64,000 bases of DNA from Halobaculum gomorrense (GCF_900129775.1 NZ_FQWV01000001.1:207780-271779); one strand, 5' to 3'. Positions 43,615 to 51,821 are shown, counted from the stretch's first letter. Made by a program: numbers and translations. The notes: generated by a model from the sequence alone, not told the origin.

Positions 43615-43944
43615 GTGAACGAACTCCTCGCGGCGGCGCTGGTCGTCGGCGCCGTCCGGTCCCCGCGCCTCCTCGCCCGCTACCCCGAACCGCTTGCTCG
43701 CCCTCTCGTCGCGGCCGTCGGCACGCTCGCGCTCGCGTACGGCGGGCGGGAGTTCCTCCGCGGCTTCGGCGGCGGCTACTACTGTTGTTCGCACCTGTAC
43801 TACGGGCTCTCCGGGTTCGTGCTCGTGATCGCCGGCTGGGTCGCCATCGTCCCCGCGCTCGGCGTCGGACCGTGGGTTCGCCGAGACGACTTCGACGGCG
43901 CCGGCGCGCGCGGCGACGCCGACGACTCGAAACGCAGCCCTTAA
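43615..43944 (+). CDS. Small membrane protein with Cys pair
   Basis: 109 residues from GTG 43615 (VNELLAAALVVGAV). Three hydrophobic regions are visible (LLAAALVVGAVRSPRLL, PLVAAVGTLALAYGG and GLSGFVLVIAGWVAIVPAL), with a GGGYYCCSHLYYG segment between the second and third. The tail is acidic. No family recognised. TTTAAG at about 43584 may be its promoter. Confidence 0.7.
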   Translation: MNELLAAALVVGAVRSPRLLARYPEPLARPLVAAVGTLALAYGGREFLRGFGGGYYCCSHLYYGLSGFVLVIAGWVAIVPALGVGPWVRRDDFDGAGARGDADDSKRSP

Positions 43945-43992
43945 CAGCGCTTGCGGGGAACAATCGGTAACTCGCTGGTAGGTGGGCCGCCA

Positions 43993-44066
43993 GCGGGCAC
44001 CCGGTACGCCGGGACGAAATGTGACCGCTCGGGGCTCCCCGACGCGGTTGAATCGCAAGCGCCCGC
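43993..44066 (+). promoter_or_regulatory. Possible cloverleaf-like RNA leader of L15e
   Basis: Outer arms GCGGGC (43993-43998) and GCCCGC (44061-44066) can enclose three hairpins: CCCGG-TACG-CCGGG (44000-44013), CGGGGCTCCCCG (44030-44041) and GCG-GTTGAAT-CGC (44044-44056). The layout recalls a tRNA, but there is no anticodon arm, so it is not one. It would lie in the 5' leader of L15e if transcription starts near the TTAACA at about 43940. In a genome this GC-rich, chance pairing is common. Confidence 0.3.
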
Positions 44067-44077
44067 GGAGACCACCA

Positions 44078-44668
44078 ATGGCACGAAGCTTCTACTCCCA
44101 CATCAAGGAAGCCTGGCGGAACCAGGACGAGGGCAAGCTCGCGGAACTGCAGTGGCAGCGCAAACAGGACTGGCGCGACGAGGGCGCCATCGTCCGCATC
44201 GACCGACCGACCCGCCTCGACAAGGCGCGCGAACTCGGCTACAAGGCCAAGCAGGGCGTCGTGATGGCGCGCGTCTCCGTCCGCAAGGGCGGCGCGCGCA
44301 AGCAGCGCCACAAGGCGGGCCGCCGCTCGAAGCGCCAGGGCGTCAACCGCATCGGTCGCCGGAAGTCCATCCAGCGCATCGGCGAGGAGCGCGTCTCGCG
44401 GAAGTACCCGAACCTCCGCGTGCTCGCCTCTTACCCGGTGGGCCAAGACGGCTCCCAGAAATGGACCGAAGTGATCCTCGTCGACCCCGAGCACCCCGCG
44501 ATCGAGAACGACGACGAGCTCAACTGGATCTGCGACGACTCCCAGAAGGGCCGGGCGTTCCGCGGGCTCACGAACGCGGGCAAGCGCAACCGCGGGCTGA
44601 ATCAGCGCGGCAAGGGCACCGAGAAGACCCGGCCGTCCGTGTCGAGCGGCGACCGCGGCGGCAAGTAA
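44078..44668 (+). CDS. rpl15e: 50S ribosomal protein L15e
   Basis: 196 residues from ATG 44078 (MARSFYSHIKEAWRNQDEG). It is strongly basic for a haloarchaeon, with the family blocks RKQDWRDEGAIVRIDRPTRLDKARELGYKAKQG, VRKGGARKQRHKAGRRSKRQGVN and SQKGRAFRGLTNAGKRNRGL. It binds 23S rRNA in the large subunit. The next gene follows 175 bp downstream, and an oligo-T stretch (44724-44728) may end the transcript. No other ribosomal genes adjoin it. Confidence 0.98.
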   Translation: MARSFYSHIKEAWRNQDEGKLAELQWQRKQDWRDEGAIVRIDRPTRLDKARELGYKAKQGVVMARVSVRKGGARKQRHKAGRRSKRQGVNRIGRRKSIQRIGEERVSRKYPNLRVLASYPVGQDGSQKWTEVILVDPEHPAIENDDELNWICDDSQKGRAFRGLTNAGKRNRGLNQRGKGTEKTRPSVSSGDRGGK

Positions 44669-44723
44669 CCGCCGGGGTACAGTCCGCTCGCGACCGCGTT
44701 TCACGCGCGACCGCATTCCTGTT

Positions 44724-44728
44724 TTTCC
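44724..44728 (+). terminator. Oligo-T terminator candidate after L15e
   Basis: TTTTT in CCTGTTTTTCCCG, 56 bp after the L15e stop. Short T runs direct archaeal termination, and such runs are rare in this GC-rich sequence. Confidence 0.35.
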
Positions 44729-44843
44729 CGCGTCGACGCCGTCCCGCGACAGCGACGGCTCCGTGGACGACAGCCCGTCCCCGTCTTCCGCTGCCGGGCG
44801 TTCCGGCGAAGTGCTAAGGACGCCTGTCCCCGAACACCGCTCG

Positions 44844-45530
44844 ATGCAGCCAGGGGACCGACCGGCGCCGACCGCCGACTGGCGAGCGTTCGTCGCGACG
44901 CTCCGTCGGCAGTACCGCACGGCGCGGATCCGGACGACGCTGACGGTCGTCGCGCTCACGTCGGCGGTGTTTCTCCTCCAGCTGCTCGCGACCTGGGCCA
45001 CGGACGCCCCGTCGGTCCGCGCGCTGACGGCGTTCCTCTTCCTCGAAGGCGGCGACGCCGTCTTCCTGCTGTCGCCGTTTCTCCACCGGGGGACCGCGCA
45101 CTTCCTTTCGAACGTGCTCGTCCTGCTCGTGCTCGCCCCGCAGGAGCGGCACTTCTCGCCGGGCGGCTACTGGCTGTTTCTGGTCGCGGCCGCGACGCTC
45201 GCGCTCGGCGTCGGCTACGCGGTGCTGGCGGCGTACAGCCCCGCGCCGAACGTCGCCGTCTACGGGATCAGCGGGCTCGGCTACGCGCTCGGCGGCTTCG
45301 CACTGACGCGCGCGGTCGGGAACCCGGATGACGCCTCGGAGGTGGACCTGATCGCCGCCGTGATCGGCGTCTCGTCGGTCATCACCGTCGTCGTCAACCT
45401 CCTCACGAGCCTCCCGGGGTCGCCCGCCGGCGTGAACGGCGGGCACCTCACCGGACTCGCGTTCGGGCTGCTGGTCGGCGCGCTGTGGCGCGCTCGCTCC
45501 GCCGTCCCGGGGGCAACCGACGCGCCGTAG
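44844..45530 (+). CDS. Rhomboid family intramembrane serine protease
   Basis: 228 residues from ATG 44844 (MQPGDRPAPTADW). Six membrane helices are likely. The rhomboid signatures are HRGTAHFLSNVLVL (His and Asn of helix 2), the catalytic serine in YGISGLGYALGG (GxSG on helix 4) and the catalytic histidine in VNGGHLTGLAFG (helix 6). It cleaves membrane proteins within or near transmembrane helices; haloarchaeal rhomboids have been linked to surface-glycoprotein glycosylation. It is convergent with the uracil-DNA glycosylase. Confidence 0.9.
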   Translation: MQPGDRPAPTADWRAFVATLRRQYRTARIRTTLTVVALTSAVFLLQLLATWATDAPSVRALTAFLFLEGGDAVFLLSPFLHRGTAHFLSNVLVLLVLAPQERHFSPGGYWLFLVAAATLALGVGYAVLAAYSPAPNVAVYGISGLGYALGGFALTRAVGNPDDASEVDLIAAVIGVSSVITVVVNLLTSLPGSPAGVNGGHLTGLAFGLLVGALWRARSAVPGATDAP

Positions 45531-45576
45531 CGACCTCCGAACCGGGCGCCGTAGCGACCTCCGAACCGGGCGCCGT
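45522..45576. repeat. 24-bp tandem repeat, about 2.3 copies
   Basis: GCGCCGTAGCGACCTCCG plus AACCGG (45522-45545) is repeated exactly at 45546-45569 and begins again at 45570-45576. It starts in the last codons of the rhomboid gene and fills the convergent spacer before the UDG stop, so each copy also carries an in-frame TAG for the rhomboid gene. Confidence 0.9.
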
Positions 45577-45587
45577 CCCCGGTTCGC

Positions 45588-46196
45588 TCAGTAGTCGCCG
45601 AGCGACGACTGCCCGTCCGTCCCGTCGTCGGCGAGCCCCGACAGCTCCGCGGCCTGCCGGATCGTCTCCTCGAACGCGTCGGCCTGGCTCCGGTCGTACA
45701 GCGTCGCCGCGGGGTGGAGACACACAAGCAGGCGGACCGCGGCGTCGCCGACGCGGGCGTCGAACACCTCGCCGGTCTCGCTCGTCACGGCGACCGACCG
45801 GCCGAGCAGGTGCTGGGAGGGCACCTTCCCGAGCGTGACGACGAGTTCGGGGTCGACGCGCGCGATCTCCTCGGCGAGGTAGCCCCGGCAGTTGTCCAAC
45901 TCGTCGCTGTGCGGGTCGCGGTTGTCCGGGGGACGGCAGCGCACGCAGTTCGTGATTCGCACGTCGGCGCGCGCGAGGCCAACGTCCCGAAGGGTGTCGT
46001 CCAGCACCGTCCCCGAGCGGCCGACGAACGGCTCGCCCTCCTCGTCCTCGTTCGCGCCCGGCGCCTCGCCGACGAACACGAGGTCGGCGTCCCTCGGACC
46101 GGTGCCGTTGACGATCCGCGATCGCGACTCCACGAGCGCCGGACAGCGCTCGCAGTCGGACACGCACAGGTCCGCGTCCAGCGACTGCTCGCTCAT
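45588..46196 (-). CDS. udg: Uracil-DNA glycosylase (type 4/5, iron-sulfur)
   Basis: 202 residues. The uracil-binding block is VGEAPGANEDEEGEPFVGRSG and the second catalytic block is CLHPAATLYDRSQ. Four cysteines for a 4Fe-4S cluster lie in CERCPA, the TNCVRCRPPDN segment and DNCRGYL. The residue after GEAPGAN follows the family 4 pattern (GEAPGxxED). It removes uracil from deaminated DNA, the step before endonuclease IV (nfo, 39234-40082). Acidic C-terminus. Confidence 0.93.
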   Translation of the reverse strand: MSEQSLDADLCVSDCERCPALVESRSRIVNGTGPRDADLVFVGEAPGANEDEEGEPFVGRSGTVLDDTLRDVGLARADVRITNCVRCRPPDNRDPHSDELDNCRGYLAEEIARVDPELVVTLGKVPSQHLLGRSVAVTSETGEVFDARVGDAAVRLLVCLHPAATLYDRSQADAFEETIRQAAELSGLADDGTDGQSSLGDY

Positions 46197-46226
46197 ACGC
46201 GAACGCGACCCGCCGCGGAGGTAAAC

Positions 46227-46898
46227 CTACCCGTCCCGGGCGGCGTCCGCGCCCGAGTCCGACCCGGCGCCCGACGACGATCCCGTCCGGTGTTCGGCGT
46301 ACGACCGGCCGGCGCGCGCCGCGAGCCGCGCCACCCGAAGCGGTTCGGGGCGGCCCTGTCCGTCCGGGGTGTGCGCGGCGAGAATCCGGCGGGCAGCGGC
46401 AGCGTCGATGTCGATTCGCCGGACCCACAGGTCGGGGTCGGGGTCGCACTCGCGCCCGTCTCCGGGCTCACCGTCGAGGAACAGCGGGTCCCGGTCGGGA
46501 AGCGACTCGTAGACGGCCAGCCGCCGGTCGAGTGCCTCGCCGGAGAAATGCTCGTACAAGTGCGGCTCCAGCCCCGCGCTCGCCTCGAACGAGACCGCGA
46601 CGACGGGGCGGTCGGCCGCCTCGTGCACGCGGCGGAGGTCAATCAGATTGAACCACGCCGGCGCGACGCCGGCCAGCAGGAGCTGCCGCGCGTCCGGTCG
46701 GTCGAGCCGGTCGAGGCAGTCGGCGACCGCCGCGGTCGCGTCGCTGCCCCCGACGGTGCACGTCGAAAACGAGAGTCCGTCGACCACGCGGTCGGCCCGG
46801 ACGACCGCGGCCGCGACCGTCGCGCGCGCCGGCGGGTCGTCGTCTGATCGGCCCCTCGCCGAGACGGCGACGCCGAGCGCGCGGGTTCCAGAGTTCAC
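46227..46898 (-). CDS. DUF99 (UPF0215) family protein
   Basis: 223 residues from ATG 46898. The family core is LLLAGVAPAWFNLIDLRRVHEAADRPVVAVSFE, flanked by an N-terminal GVAVSARGRSDDD strand and a YESLPDRDPLF loop. DUF99 proteins are structurally related to endonuclease V, so a nucleic-acid substrate is likely, but some catalytic acids are not obvious here. It lies 30 bp upstream of udg on the same strand, probably in one transcript, which suits a repair role. Confidence 0.85.
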   Translation of the reverse strand: MNSGTRALGVAVSARGRSDDDPPARATVAAAVVRADRVVDGLSFSTCTVGGSDATAAVADCLDRLDRPDARQLLLAGVAPAWFNLIDLRRVHEAADRPVVAVSFEASAGLEPHLYEHFSGEALDRRLAVYESLPDRDPLFLDGEPGDGRECDPDPDLWVRRIDIDAAAARRILAAHTPDGQGRPEPLRVARLAARAGRSYAEHRTGSSSGAGSDSGADAARDG

Positions 46899-46947
46899 GG
46901 CGTGGTGCGGTGGTGCGGTCCGCTGTCGTCTGAGTGGCGCGCGGTCC

Positions 46948-47118
46948 TCAGTCCTTGATTTCCTCGAGCTTGTCGAGGAGTTCGTCGTTCGAGGCTTCGA
47001 ACTCGAACTCGATGTCGCCGTCGTGATCGGCGTCGCCGCCGTCGACGGTGTCCTGATCGAGATCCGAATCGAGCTGCTGATTCTCCTGTTCGGATTCGTC
47101 GTAGCTTCCGAAGCCCAT
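46948..47118 (-). CDS. Small acidic haloarchaeal protein (DUF5786-like)
   Basis: 56 residues from ATG 47118 (MGFGSYDESEQENQQL). It is extremely acidic, with a poly-Asp-rich middle and an amphipathic helix ending LLDKLEEIKD. The MGFGSYDESEQENQ start is one I associate with a conserved haloarchaeal family. No enzymatic motif is present; function unknown. It is divergent from the metallo-hydrolase gene (130 bp between starts). GAAATATTTGTG at about 47144-47155 is the likely leftward promoter. Confidence 0.85.
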   Translation of the reverse strand: MGFGSYDESEQENQQLDSDLDQDTVDGGDADHDGDIEFEFEASNDELLDKLEEIKD

Positions 47119-47248
47119 ACCGTATGTACGTAGCCGGGACCGACAGAAATATTTGTGGGCCAGCAGGGCTCGGTCGCTGGGACGACCGCGCAACCGCGTC
47201 GCTGCCGCGGCAGGTCGGCTTTTACGCACAGCGCTCCAGTGGCCGAAC

Positions 47249-47875
47249 ATGGACGCGGTTAACGTCACGGCGGACGCCGAGGAGTTCACCTGCAACGCCT
47301 ACTTCGTCGACGGCGCGGTGCCGACGCTCGTCGACGCGGGGACGATGCCCGGCGTCGTCGACGTGGTTGCCGAACTCACCGACGGTCTTGATCGGGTCGT
47401 CTTCACGCATCAACACCACGACCACGTGGGCGAACTGGACGCGGTGCTCGACGCGTTCGACGCCGAACTGTACGCGTACGGGGATCACCCGCGGCGCGAC
47501 CACGCGCTCGCCGACGGCGACGAGGTCGCAATCGGAGACGAAACGGCGGAAGTCGTGTACACGCCGGGCCACGCCGCGGACCACGTCTCGCTGGTCGCGG
47601 AGACCGCGCTGTTCTCCGGCGACGTGGTGGTGTACAACGACGGCGCCTTCGACGACGGCTCGTTCGGCCGAACCGACATGGCGGGCCAGTCGCGCGAACG
47701 ACTCATCGAGAGCCTCCGGGGGTTGCTCGACCGGCTCCCAGAGTCCGTCGAATCGCTGTACGCCGGCCACGGCGACGCGTTCCACGCCGACCCCGACGGC
47801 GACTCCGTGCGCGACGTGGTCGAGCGGGCGCTCGCGCGCGCCGAGCGCCGCGAGCCGAAGTATCCGGAGGCGTAG
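47249..47875 (+). CDS. Metallo-beta-lactamase fold hydrolase
   Basis: 208 residues from ATG 47249 (MDAVNVTADAEEFTCNAYFV). The metal motif HQHHDH is at 54-59 (THQHHDHVGE), with later ligands His in YTPGHAADHVSL, Asp in LFSGDVVV and the final His in YAGHGDAFH. This pattern is that of glyoxalase II-like hydrolases; thioesters such as S-lactoyl-thiols or other small molecules are possible substrates. A CTTTTACGC box lies about 30 bp upstream of the start. Confidence 0.9.
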   Translation: MDAVNVTADAEEFTCNAYFVDGAVPTLVDAGTMPGVVDVVAELTDGLDRVVFTHQHHDHVGELDAVLDAFDAELYAYGDHPRRDHALADGDEVAIGDETAEVVYTPGHAADHVSLVAETALFSGDVVVYNDGAFDDGSFGRTDMAGQSRERLIESLRGLLDRLPESVESLYAGHGDAFHADPDGDSVRDVVERALARAERREPKYPEA

Positions 47876-47977
47876 GGCGACGGCGGGACCGCCGGGCGCC
47901 TGGGAGGGCGGTCGCTGGTGGTAGCGGGATTCGGAACCAACCGCAGTGTCGGCGGGCGAGACGCTCGGTTGTCGACG

Positions 47978-48127
47978 TTAGGCGGTCCGCGGCTCTTTCG
48001 CCTTGGGGCGGAGATTCCCGTAGCCGCACTTGCGACAGTTCTCCGCGCGCTTCGGGTTCCGGGCGTTACACCGCATACAGACGAGCTTATCGAGCGTACG
48101 GGCCTCTGCCGCCTCGAACTTAGCCAT
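47978..48127 (-). CDS. rpl40e: 50S ribosomal protein L40e
   Basis: 49 residues from ATG 48127 ([17 protein letters not shown]). Zinc ribbon cysteines are CMRC and CRKC around [11 protein letters not shown]. The family length is about 50 residues. In eukaryotes this protein is made as a ubiquitin fusion; here it stands alone. The frame is open upstream but the extension is out of character (Arg/Pro-rich) and rejected. Confidence 0.97.
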   Translation of the reverse strand: MAKFEAAEARTLDKLVCMRCNARNPKRAENCRKCGYGNLRPKAKEPRTA

Positions 48128-48264
48128 AGTGTGGGAAGCGGCCGCGCCCGTGTTAACGGTTGCGAGTCGGGTCGAACCCGCAACGGCGCCGGATGGGGGT
48201 ACCGGGGTCGGACCAGCAGACCGGGTTCGGTCGTCGTCGGGGCGCGCGATTCGGCCTCCGCGCC

Positions 48265-48531
48265 CTACGCGCCGGCCTGCGCGAGCGCCTCCTCGAGGTC
48301 CTCCCGCTGGGTGACGCCGACGAAGCGGTCGACCACGCCGTCGTCGTTCTCGACGATGAGGGTGGGGAGCGAGCGCACCTGGTACTGGTTCGCGGTCTCT
48401 TGGTCCTCCTCGACGTCGACCTTCTCGAAGCTCACGTCGGGGTACTCCTCCTCGAGGTCGTCGAGGATCGGATCTTGGGTCTTGCAGGGGCCACACCAGT
48501 CCGCATAGAAGTCCTTGAGTCGGACGCTCAT
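48265..48531 (-). CDS. Thioredoxin
   Basis: 88 residues from ATG 48531 ([19 protein letters not shown]). The active site WCGPC is at 12-16, and the cis-proline lies in [11 protein letters not shown]. It is shorter at the N-terminus than bacterial thioredoxins, beginning at the second beta strand, as in several archaeal forms. General cytosolic disulfide reductase; the electron donor cannot be inferred. Confidence 0.93.
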   Translation of the reverse strand: MSVRLKDFYADWCGPCKTQDPILDDLEEEYPDVSFEKVDVEEDQETANQYQVRSLPTLIVENDDGVVDRFVGVTQREDLEEALAQAGA

Positions 48532-48663
48532 GCCGACCGCTCGTTGCGACTGGCCGCGCATAAGGATTACTCACTGGCCGTCACGTCCGTCGGCGAGTCG
48601 TCGCCGCGTCCCCCGCGAGCGCCGGTCGAAAGGCTTAGGCGGTGGACTCGCGATCACCGATGT

Positions 48664-48825
48664 ATGAGCAGCGGCCAGAACAGCGGCGGCCTGATGTCCA
48701 GCGCGGGGCTCGTCCGCTACTTCGACGCGGAGGACCGCAACGCGATCCGGATCGACCCCAAGACCGTCGTCGCCTTCGGGCTCCTCTTCGGGATCCTCGT
48801 GTTGATCCTCGGGTTCGCGTTCTGA
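48664..48825 (+). CDS. secG: Preprotein translocase subunit Sec61-beta/SecG
   Basis: 53 residues from ATG 48664 ([21 protein letters not shown]). A Gly/Ser-rich cytoplasmic start and the conserved [23 protein letters not shown] lead into a single C-terminal helix, [17 protein letters not shown]. This is the archaeal Sec61-beta form, a tail-anchored subunit beside SecY and SecE. The gene stands alone between thioredoxin and pdxT. Confidence 0.95.
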   Translation: MSSGQNSGGLMSSAGLVRYFDAEDRNAIRIDPKTVVAFGLLFGILVLILGFAF

Positions 48826-48903
48826 GGCTCCGCGGACGATCCGCCACCGATCGGGCCCCGACCGAACGACACCTTTTCACTCGCCGCCCGCCGATTTGAC
48901 TCC

Positions 48904-49521
48904 ATGAAAGCGGGCGTTATCGCTGTTCAAGGCGACGTCTCAGAGCACGCCGACGCGGTTCGCCGGGCGGCCGCGAGCCACGGCGTCGACGTGGCAGTCG
49001 TCGAGGTCCGCGACGCCGGCGTCGTTCCCGGGTGTGACGTGTTGCTGATGCCCGGCGGGGAGTCGACGACAATCTCCCGGCTGTTGCGCGAGGAGGGGAT
49101 CGACGAGGAGATCCGCAACCACGTCGCCGCCGACAAGCCGCTGCTGGCGACGTGCGCGGGGCTCATCGTTGCCTCTCGGGATGCCAAGGACGACCGCGTC
49201 TCGACGCTGGACGTGCTCGACGTGAGCGTCGACCGCAACGCGTTTGGCCGGCAGGCGGACTCCTTCGAGGCGCCGTTGGACGTGACCGGCCTCGACGAGC
49301 CGTTCCCCGGGGTGTTCATCCGCTCGCCGGTGATCGACGAGGTGGGCGAGGGCGTCGAGGTGCTCGCACAGTGGGACGGCGATCCAGTCGCCGTCAAGCA
49401 GGGCTCGGTGATCGCGACCTCGTTCCACCCCGAGTTGACGCCGGACTCGCGCATCCACGATCTGACCTTCTTTGGACAGGAGCACGCGTCGACCCAAGAC
49501 GGCGAGGGGGTGGAGGCGTGA
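48904..49521 (+). CDS. pdxT: Pyridoxal 5'-phosphate synthase glutaminase subunit
   Basis: 205 residues. The class I glutamine amidotransferase features are PGGESTTISRLL, nucleophile Cys in LATCAGLIV (about 83) and the His-x-Glu pair in SFHPEL (about 176). It supplies ammonia to PdxS for direct PLP synthesis; pdxS is not in the window. The TGA overlaps the GTG of hisE (49518-49521), so the genes are translationally coupled. CTTTTCACTC about 31 bp upstream is the likely promoter. Confidence 0.95.
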   Translation: MKAGVIAVQGDVSEHADAVRRAAASHGVDVAVVEVRDAGVVPGCDVLLMPGGESTTISRLLREEGIDEEIRNHVAADKPLLATCAGLIVASRDAKDDRVSTLDVLDVSVDRNAFGRQADSFEAPLDVTGLDEPFPGVFIRSPVIDEVGEGVEVLAQWDGDPVAVKQGSVIATSFHPELTPDSRIHDLTFFGQEHASTQDGEGVEA

Positions 49522-49841
49522 GCCGCGAGCGGTCTGGGGAGTCAGGGACGGTCGAGGACGACGAGGTACTCGACGCGCTGTTCGCGACGATCGAGGACCG
49601 GAAGGAGCGCCTCCCCGAAGGCTCGTACACGGCCTCACTGTTCACCCACGAAAAGGGCGAGAACGCGGTCTTGGAGAAGATCGGCGAGGAGGCGACCGAG
49701 ACGATCCTCGCGGCGAAGGACGACGACACCGAGGAGCTGACCGCAGAGGCGGCCGATCTCGTCTACCACCTGCTCGTGCTGTTCGCACAGAACGACCTCG
49801 ACGTGGCGGACCTGCGGGCGGAACTGCGCGACCGATTCTGA
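49518..49841 (+). CDS. hisE: Phosphoribosyl-ATP diphosphatase
   Basis: 107 residues from GTG 49518, which overlaps the pdxT stop by 4 bp. The MazG-like all-helical fold shows the acidic motif EKIGEEATETILAAKD and the later EAADLVYHLLVLF, the metal ligands of HisE. It makes phosphoribosyl-AMP from phosphoribosyl-ATP, step two of histidine synthesis. hisH is 1.2 kb away on the opposite strand; the other his genes are outside the window. Confidence 0.95.
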   Translation: MSRERSGESGTVEDDEVLDALFATIEDRKERLPEGSYTASLFTHEKGENAVLEKIGEEATETILAAKDDDTEELTAEAADLVYHLLVLFAQNDLDVADLRAELRDRF

Positions 49842-49950
49842 TGGGCAGCGCCTCCGGTCGACCGAGAGCGACGACCGGTCGGGGCCGAGATCGTGTGGGA
49901 GTTCTGACGAACCCGGTGTCCTTATCGGGATTGCCGGCGCACGGCGGGGT

Positions 49951-50772
49951 ATGCAGGCAGTCACCCTCGGCCCTGCCGGTACGTACTCCCATCGCGCCGC
50001 GCGGGCCGTCGCCGACGACGTCGCCTTCCGTGAGTCGGTCACCGCCATCGTCGAGGCGGTCGCCGACGGTGAGTACGACCGCGGGGTCGTCCCCGTCGAG
50101 AACAGCATCGAGGGGAGCGTCACCGAGAGCCTCGACGCGCTCACTGAGGCGGACGTAGCGGTCGTCCGCGAGATCGTCACGCCGATCCGCCACGCGCTGT
50201 TGGCGCAGGCGGAGACGTTCGACGTGGTCGCCTCCCATTCCCAGGCGCTCGCGCAGTGTCGCGACTACCTGGAACGAGAGTACCCCGACGCCCGACGAGA
50301 GGCCGTCGCCTCCACGGCTCGCGGCGTCGAGCGCGCCCGCGAGGACCCGGCGGTCGCCGGGATCGGCCACCCTGCGAACGCCGCGACTGACGACGGCGGC
50401 GTCGACCTGCGTGTGCTCGCCGAGGACATCCAAGACCAGTCGTCGAACGCGACTCGCTTTCTCGTCGTCGCCGGCGACGACGAACGGACCGAGGCCGGCG
50501 GCAAGACCTCGGTCGTCGTCTACCCCAGCGCCAACTACCCGGGGCTACTGCTGGAGCTGCTTGAGGCGTTCGCCGACCGCGACGTGAACCTCTCGCGCAT
50601 CGAGTCCCGCCCGAGCGGCGAGCGTCTCGGCGACTACCTGTTCCACATCGACTTCGAGGCCGGCCTGTACGAGGAGCGCGCGCAGGCGGCGCTCGCAGAT
50701 GTCGAGGATCTGGTCGGCGACGGCTGGATCCGCGTTCTCGGTTCGTACGACACCGAGCACGTCGTGTACTGA
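49951..50772 (+). CDS. pheA: Prephenate dehydratase
   Basis: 273 residues. The catalytic-domain blocks are LGPAGTYSHRAAR, VVPVENSIEGSVTESLD and the DQSSNATRFLVV motif with the catalytic Thr. A C-terminal ACT domain (about 190-273) includes GLLLELLEAFADRDVNLSRIESRP, whose ESRP motif binds phenylalanine for feedback inhibition. It converts prephenate to phenylpyruvate. It is monofunctional, without a chorismate mutase part. The gene is convergent with hisH. Confidence 0.96.
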   Translation: MQAVTLGPAGTYSHRAARAVADDVAFRESVTAIVEAVADGEYDRGVVPVENSIEGSVTESLDALTEADVAVVREIVTPIRHALLAQAETFDVVASHSQALAQCRDYLEREYPDARREAVASTARGVERAREDPAVAGIGHPANAATDDGGVDLRVLAEDIQDQSSNATRFLVVAGDDERTEAGGKTSVVVYPSANYPGLLLELLEAFADRDVNLSRIESRPSGERLGDYLFHIDFEAGLYEERAQAALADVEDLVGDGWIRVLGSYDTEHVVY

Positions 50773-50867
50773 CCGCTCTCACGAACGGCGGACGTGGCGA
50801 ACAGGCGACGCCCCGCATTCGCCCCCGACGCCGGCGTCGCGCAGCCGCTTCCCGCCGGGGATCGCTC

Positions 50868-50911
50868 TCACCGCACGGGGGTACTGGTCCCGGCTTCCGG
50901 CTTCAACGTTC
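50868..50911. repeat. 45-bp dispersed element, copy B
   Basis: Lies in the 229-bp spacer between the convergent pheA and hisH ends. It matches copy A (13864-13908) over TCACCGCACG, TGGTCCCGGCTTC and TCAAC. Outside these bases the two spacers share only short patches such as TTCGCCC. Confidence 0.5.
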
Positions 50912-51001
50912 GCGAGAAGGGTTCCGTCCGCGGGCGGCAGCCGGGCATCGCTCGGCCGACACCGCCCCCGTGGGCTGCGGGCGAGGGGCCGCGGCCGACC
51001 G

Positions 51002-51646
51002 TCACTCGGCGGCGGCGACCTCGTCGGCGTGGTACGCCTCGGCGTAGTCGACGAAGTTGCTGAGGATCTTCAGGCCGGTCTCGCCGCTCTTCTCGGGGTG
51101 GAACTGCGTGCCGATCACGTTGCCCGCCTCGTTTGCGGCGACGGCGGCGAAGCGCCGGCCGTACTCGCAGGAGGCGATGGTGCGCCCGGTCACGTCCGCG
51201 CAGTAGGAGTGCACGAAGTACGCGTAGTCGCCCGCCTCGATGCCGTCCGTGATCGGGTGATCGCGCTCGGGGGTGAGCTCGTTCCAGCCCATGTGCGGTA
51301 CCTTTACCGAGTTCGGGAGGCGCTCGACGCGTCCAGGGATGAGACCGAGCCCCTCGACGGTCTCGCCTGCCGGTGCGCCCTCGGTGCTCTCCTCGTACAT
51401 GAGCTGGAGCCCGACGCACACGCCGAGGATCGGCGTATTCTCGGCCTTCTCGACCAGCACGTCGTGGAACGGCTCGGAGTTGGCCACGCACTCGCGGAAC
51501 GCGCCGACGCCCGGGAGCACCAGCGCCGCGGCGTCGCGGATGTCGTCGGGGTCCGACGAGACGGTCACCTCCGCGCCGGCCCGTTCGAGGCCGCGTCGAA
51601 GGCTCCGGAGGTTACCGACGCCGTAGTCGATGACGGTGACGTTCAT
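51002..51646 (-). CDS. hisH: Imidazole glycerol phosphate synthase subunit HisH
   Basis: 214 residues from ATG 51646 (MNVTVIDYGVGNLRS). Class I amidotransferase triad: Cys in ILGVCVGLQLMYEES (about 80), His and Glu in GTQFHPEKSG. PHMGWNEL and YFVHSYC are HisH-specific blocks. It produces ammonia for HisF in histidine and purine-intermediate synthesis. The open frame upstream to 51739 lacks conserved sequence and is rejected. Confidence 0.96.
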   Translation of the reverse strand: MNVTVIDYGVGNLRSLRRGLERAGAEVTVSSDPDDIRDAAALVLPGVGAFRECVANSEPFHDVLVEKAENTPILGVCVGLQLMYEESTEGAPAGETVEGLGLIPGRVERLPNSVKVPHMGWNELTPERDHPITDGIEAGDYAYFVHSYCADVTGRTIASCEYGRRFAAVAANEAGNVIGTQFHPEKSGETGLKILSNFVDYAEAYHADEVAAAE

Positions 51647-51780
51647 ACCGGACGTGCGGGGCGGGCGGTAAAAACGGTTGCCCGTCGCGGCGCCGCTCGT
51701 CGCCCCCGGGTCGGATATGACCGAACCCGCGTTCGTCACAGATCCGGGGCGTGAGCTGAGCTACCACGCGTTTAGCGGTG

Positions 51781-51788
51781 TTTAATAC
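51781..51788 (+). promoter_or_regulatory. TATA-like box of hsp20
   Basis: TTTAATAC lies 34-41 bp before ATG 51822, within the AT-rich GTGTTTAATACCTAAAACG. A short untranslated leader of about 10 nt follows from this spacing. Confidence 0.5.
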
Positions 51789-51821
51789 CTAAAACGACGT
51801 ACTCTGTCTCGGCGATACTCC

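Noticed and set aside
43993-44066. A tRNA gene upstream of L15e
   Set aside because: There is no anticodon arm and the T-loop-like GTTGAAT lacks the conserved TTCNANNC order, so it is reported only as a possible leader structure.
48160-48200. tRNA fragment around GGGTTCGACCCG (minus strand)
   Set aside because: The T-stem does not pair over five base pairs and there is no acceptor stem.
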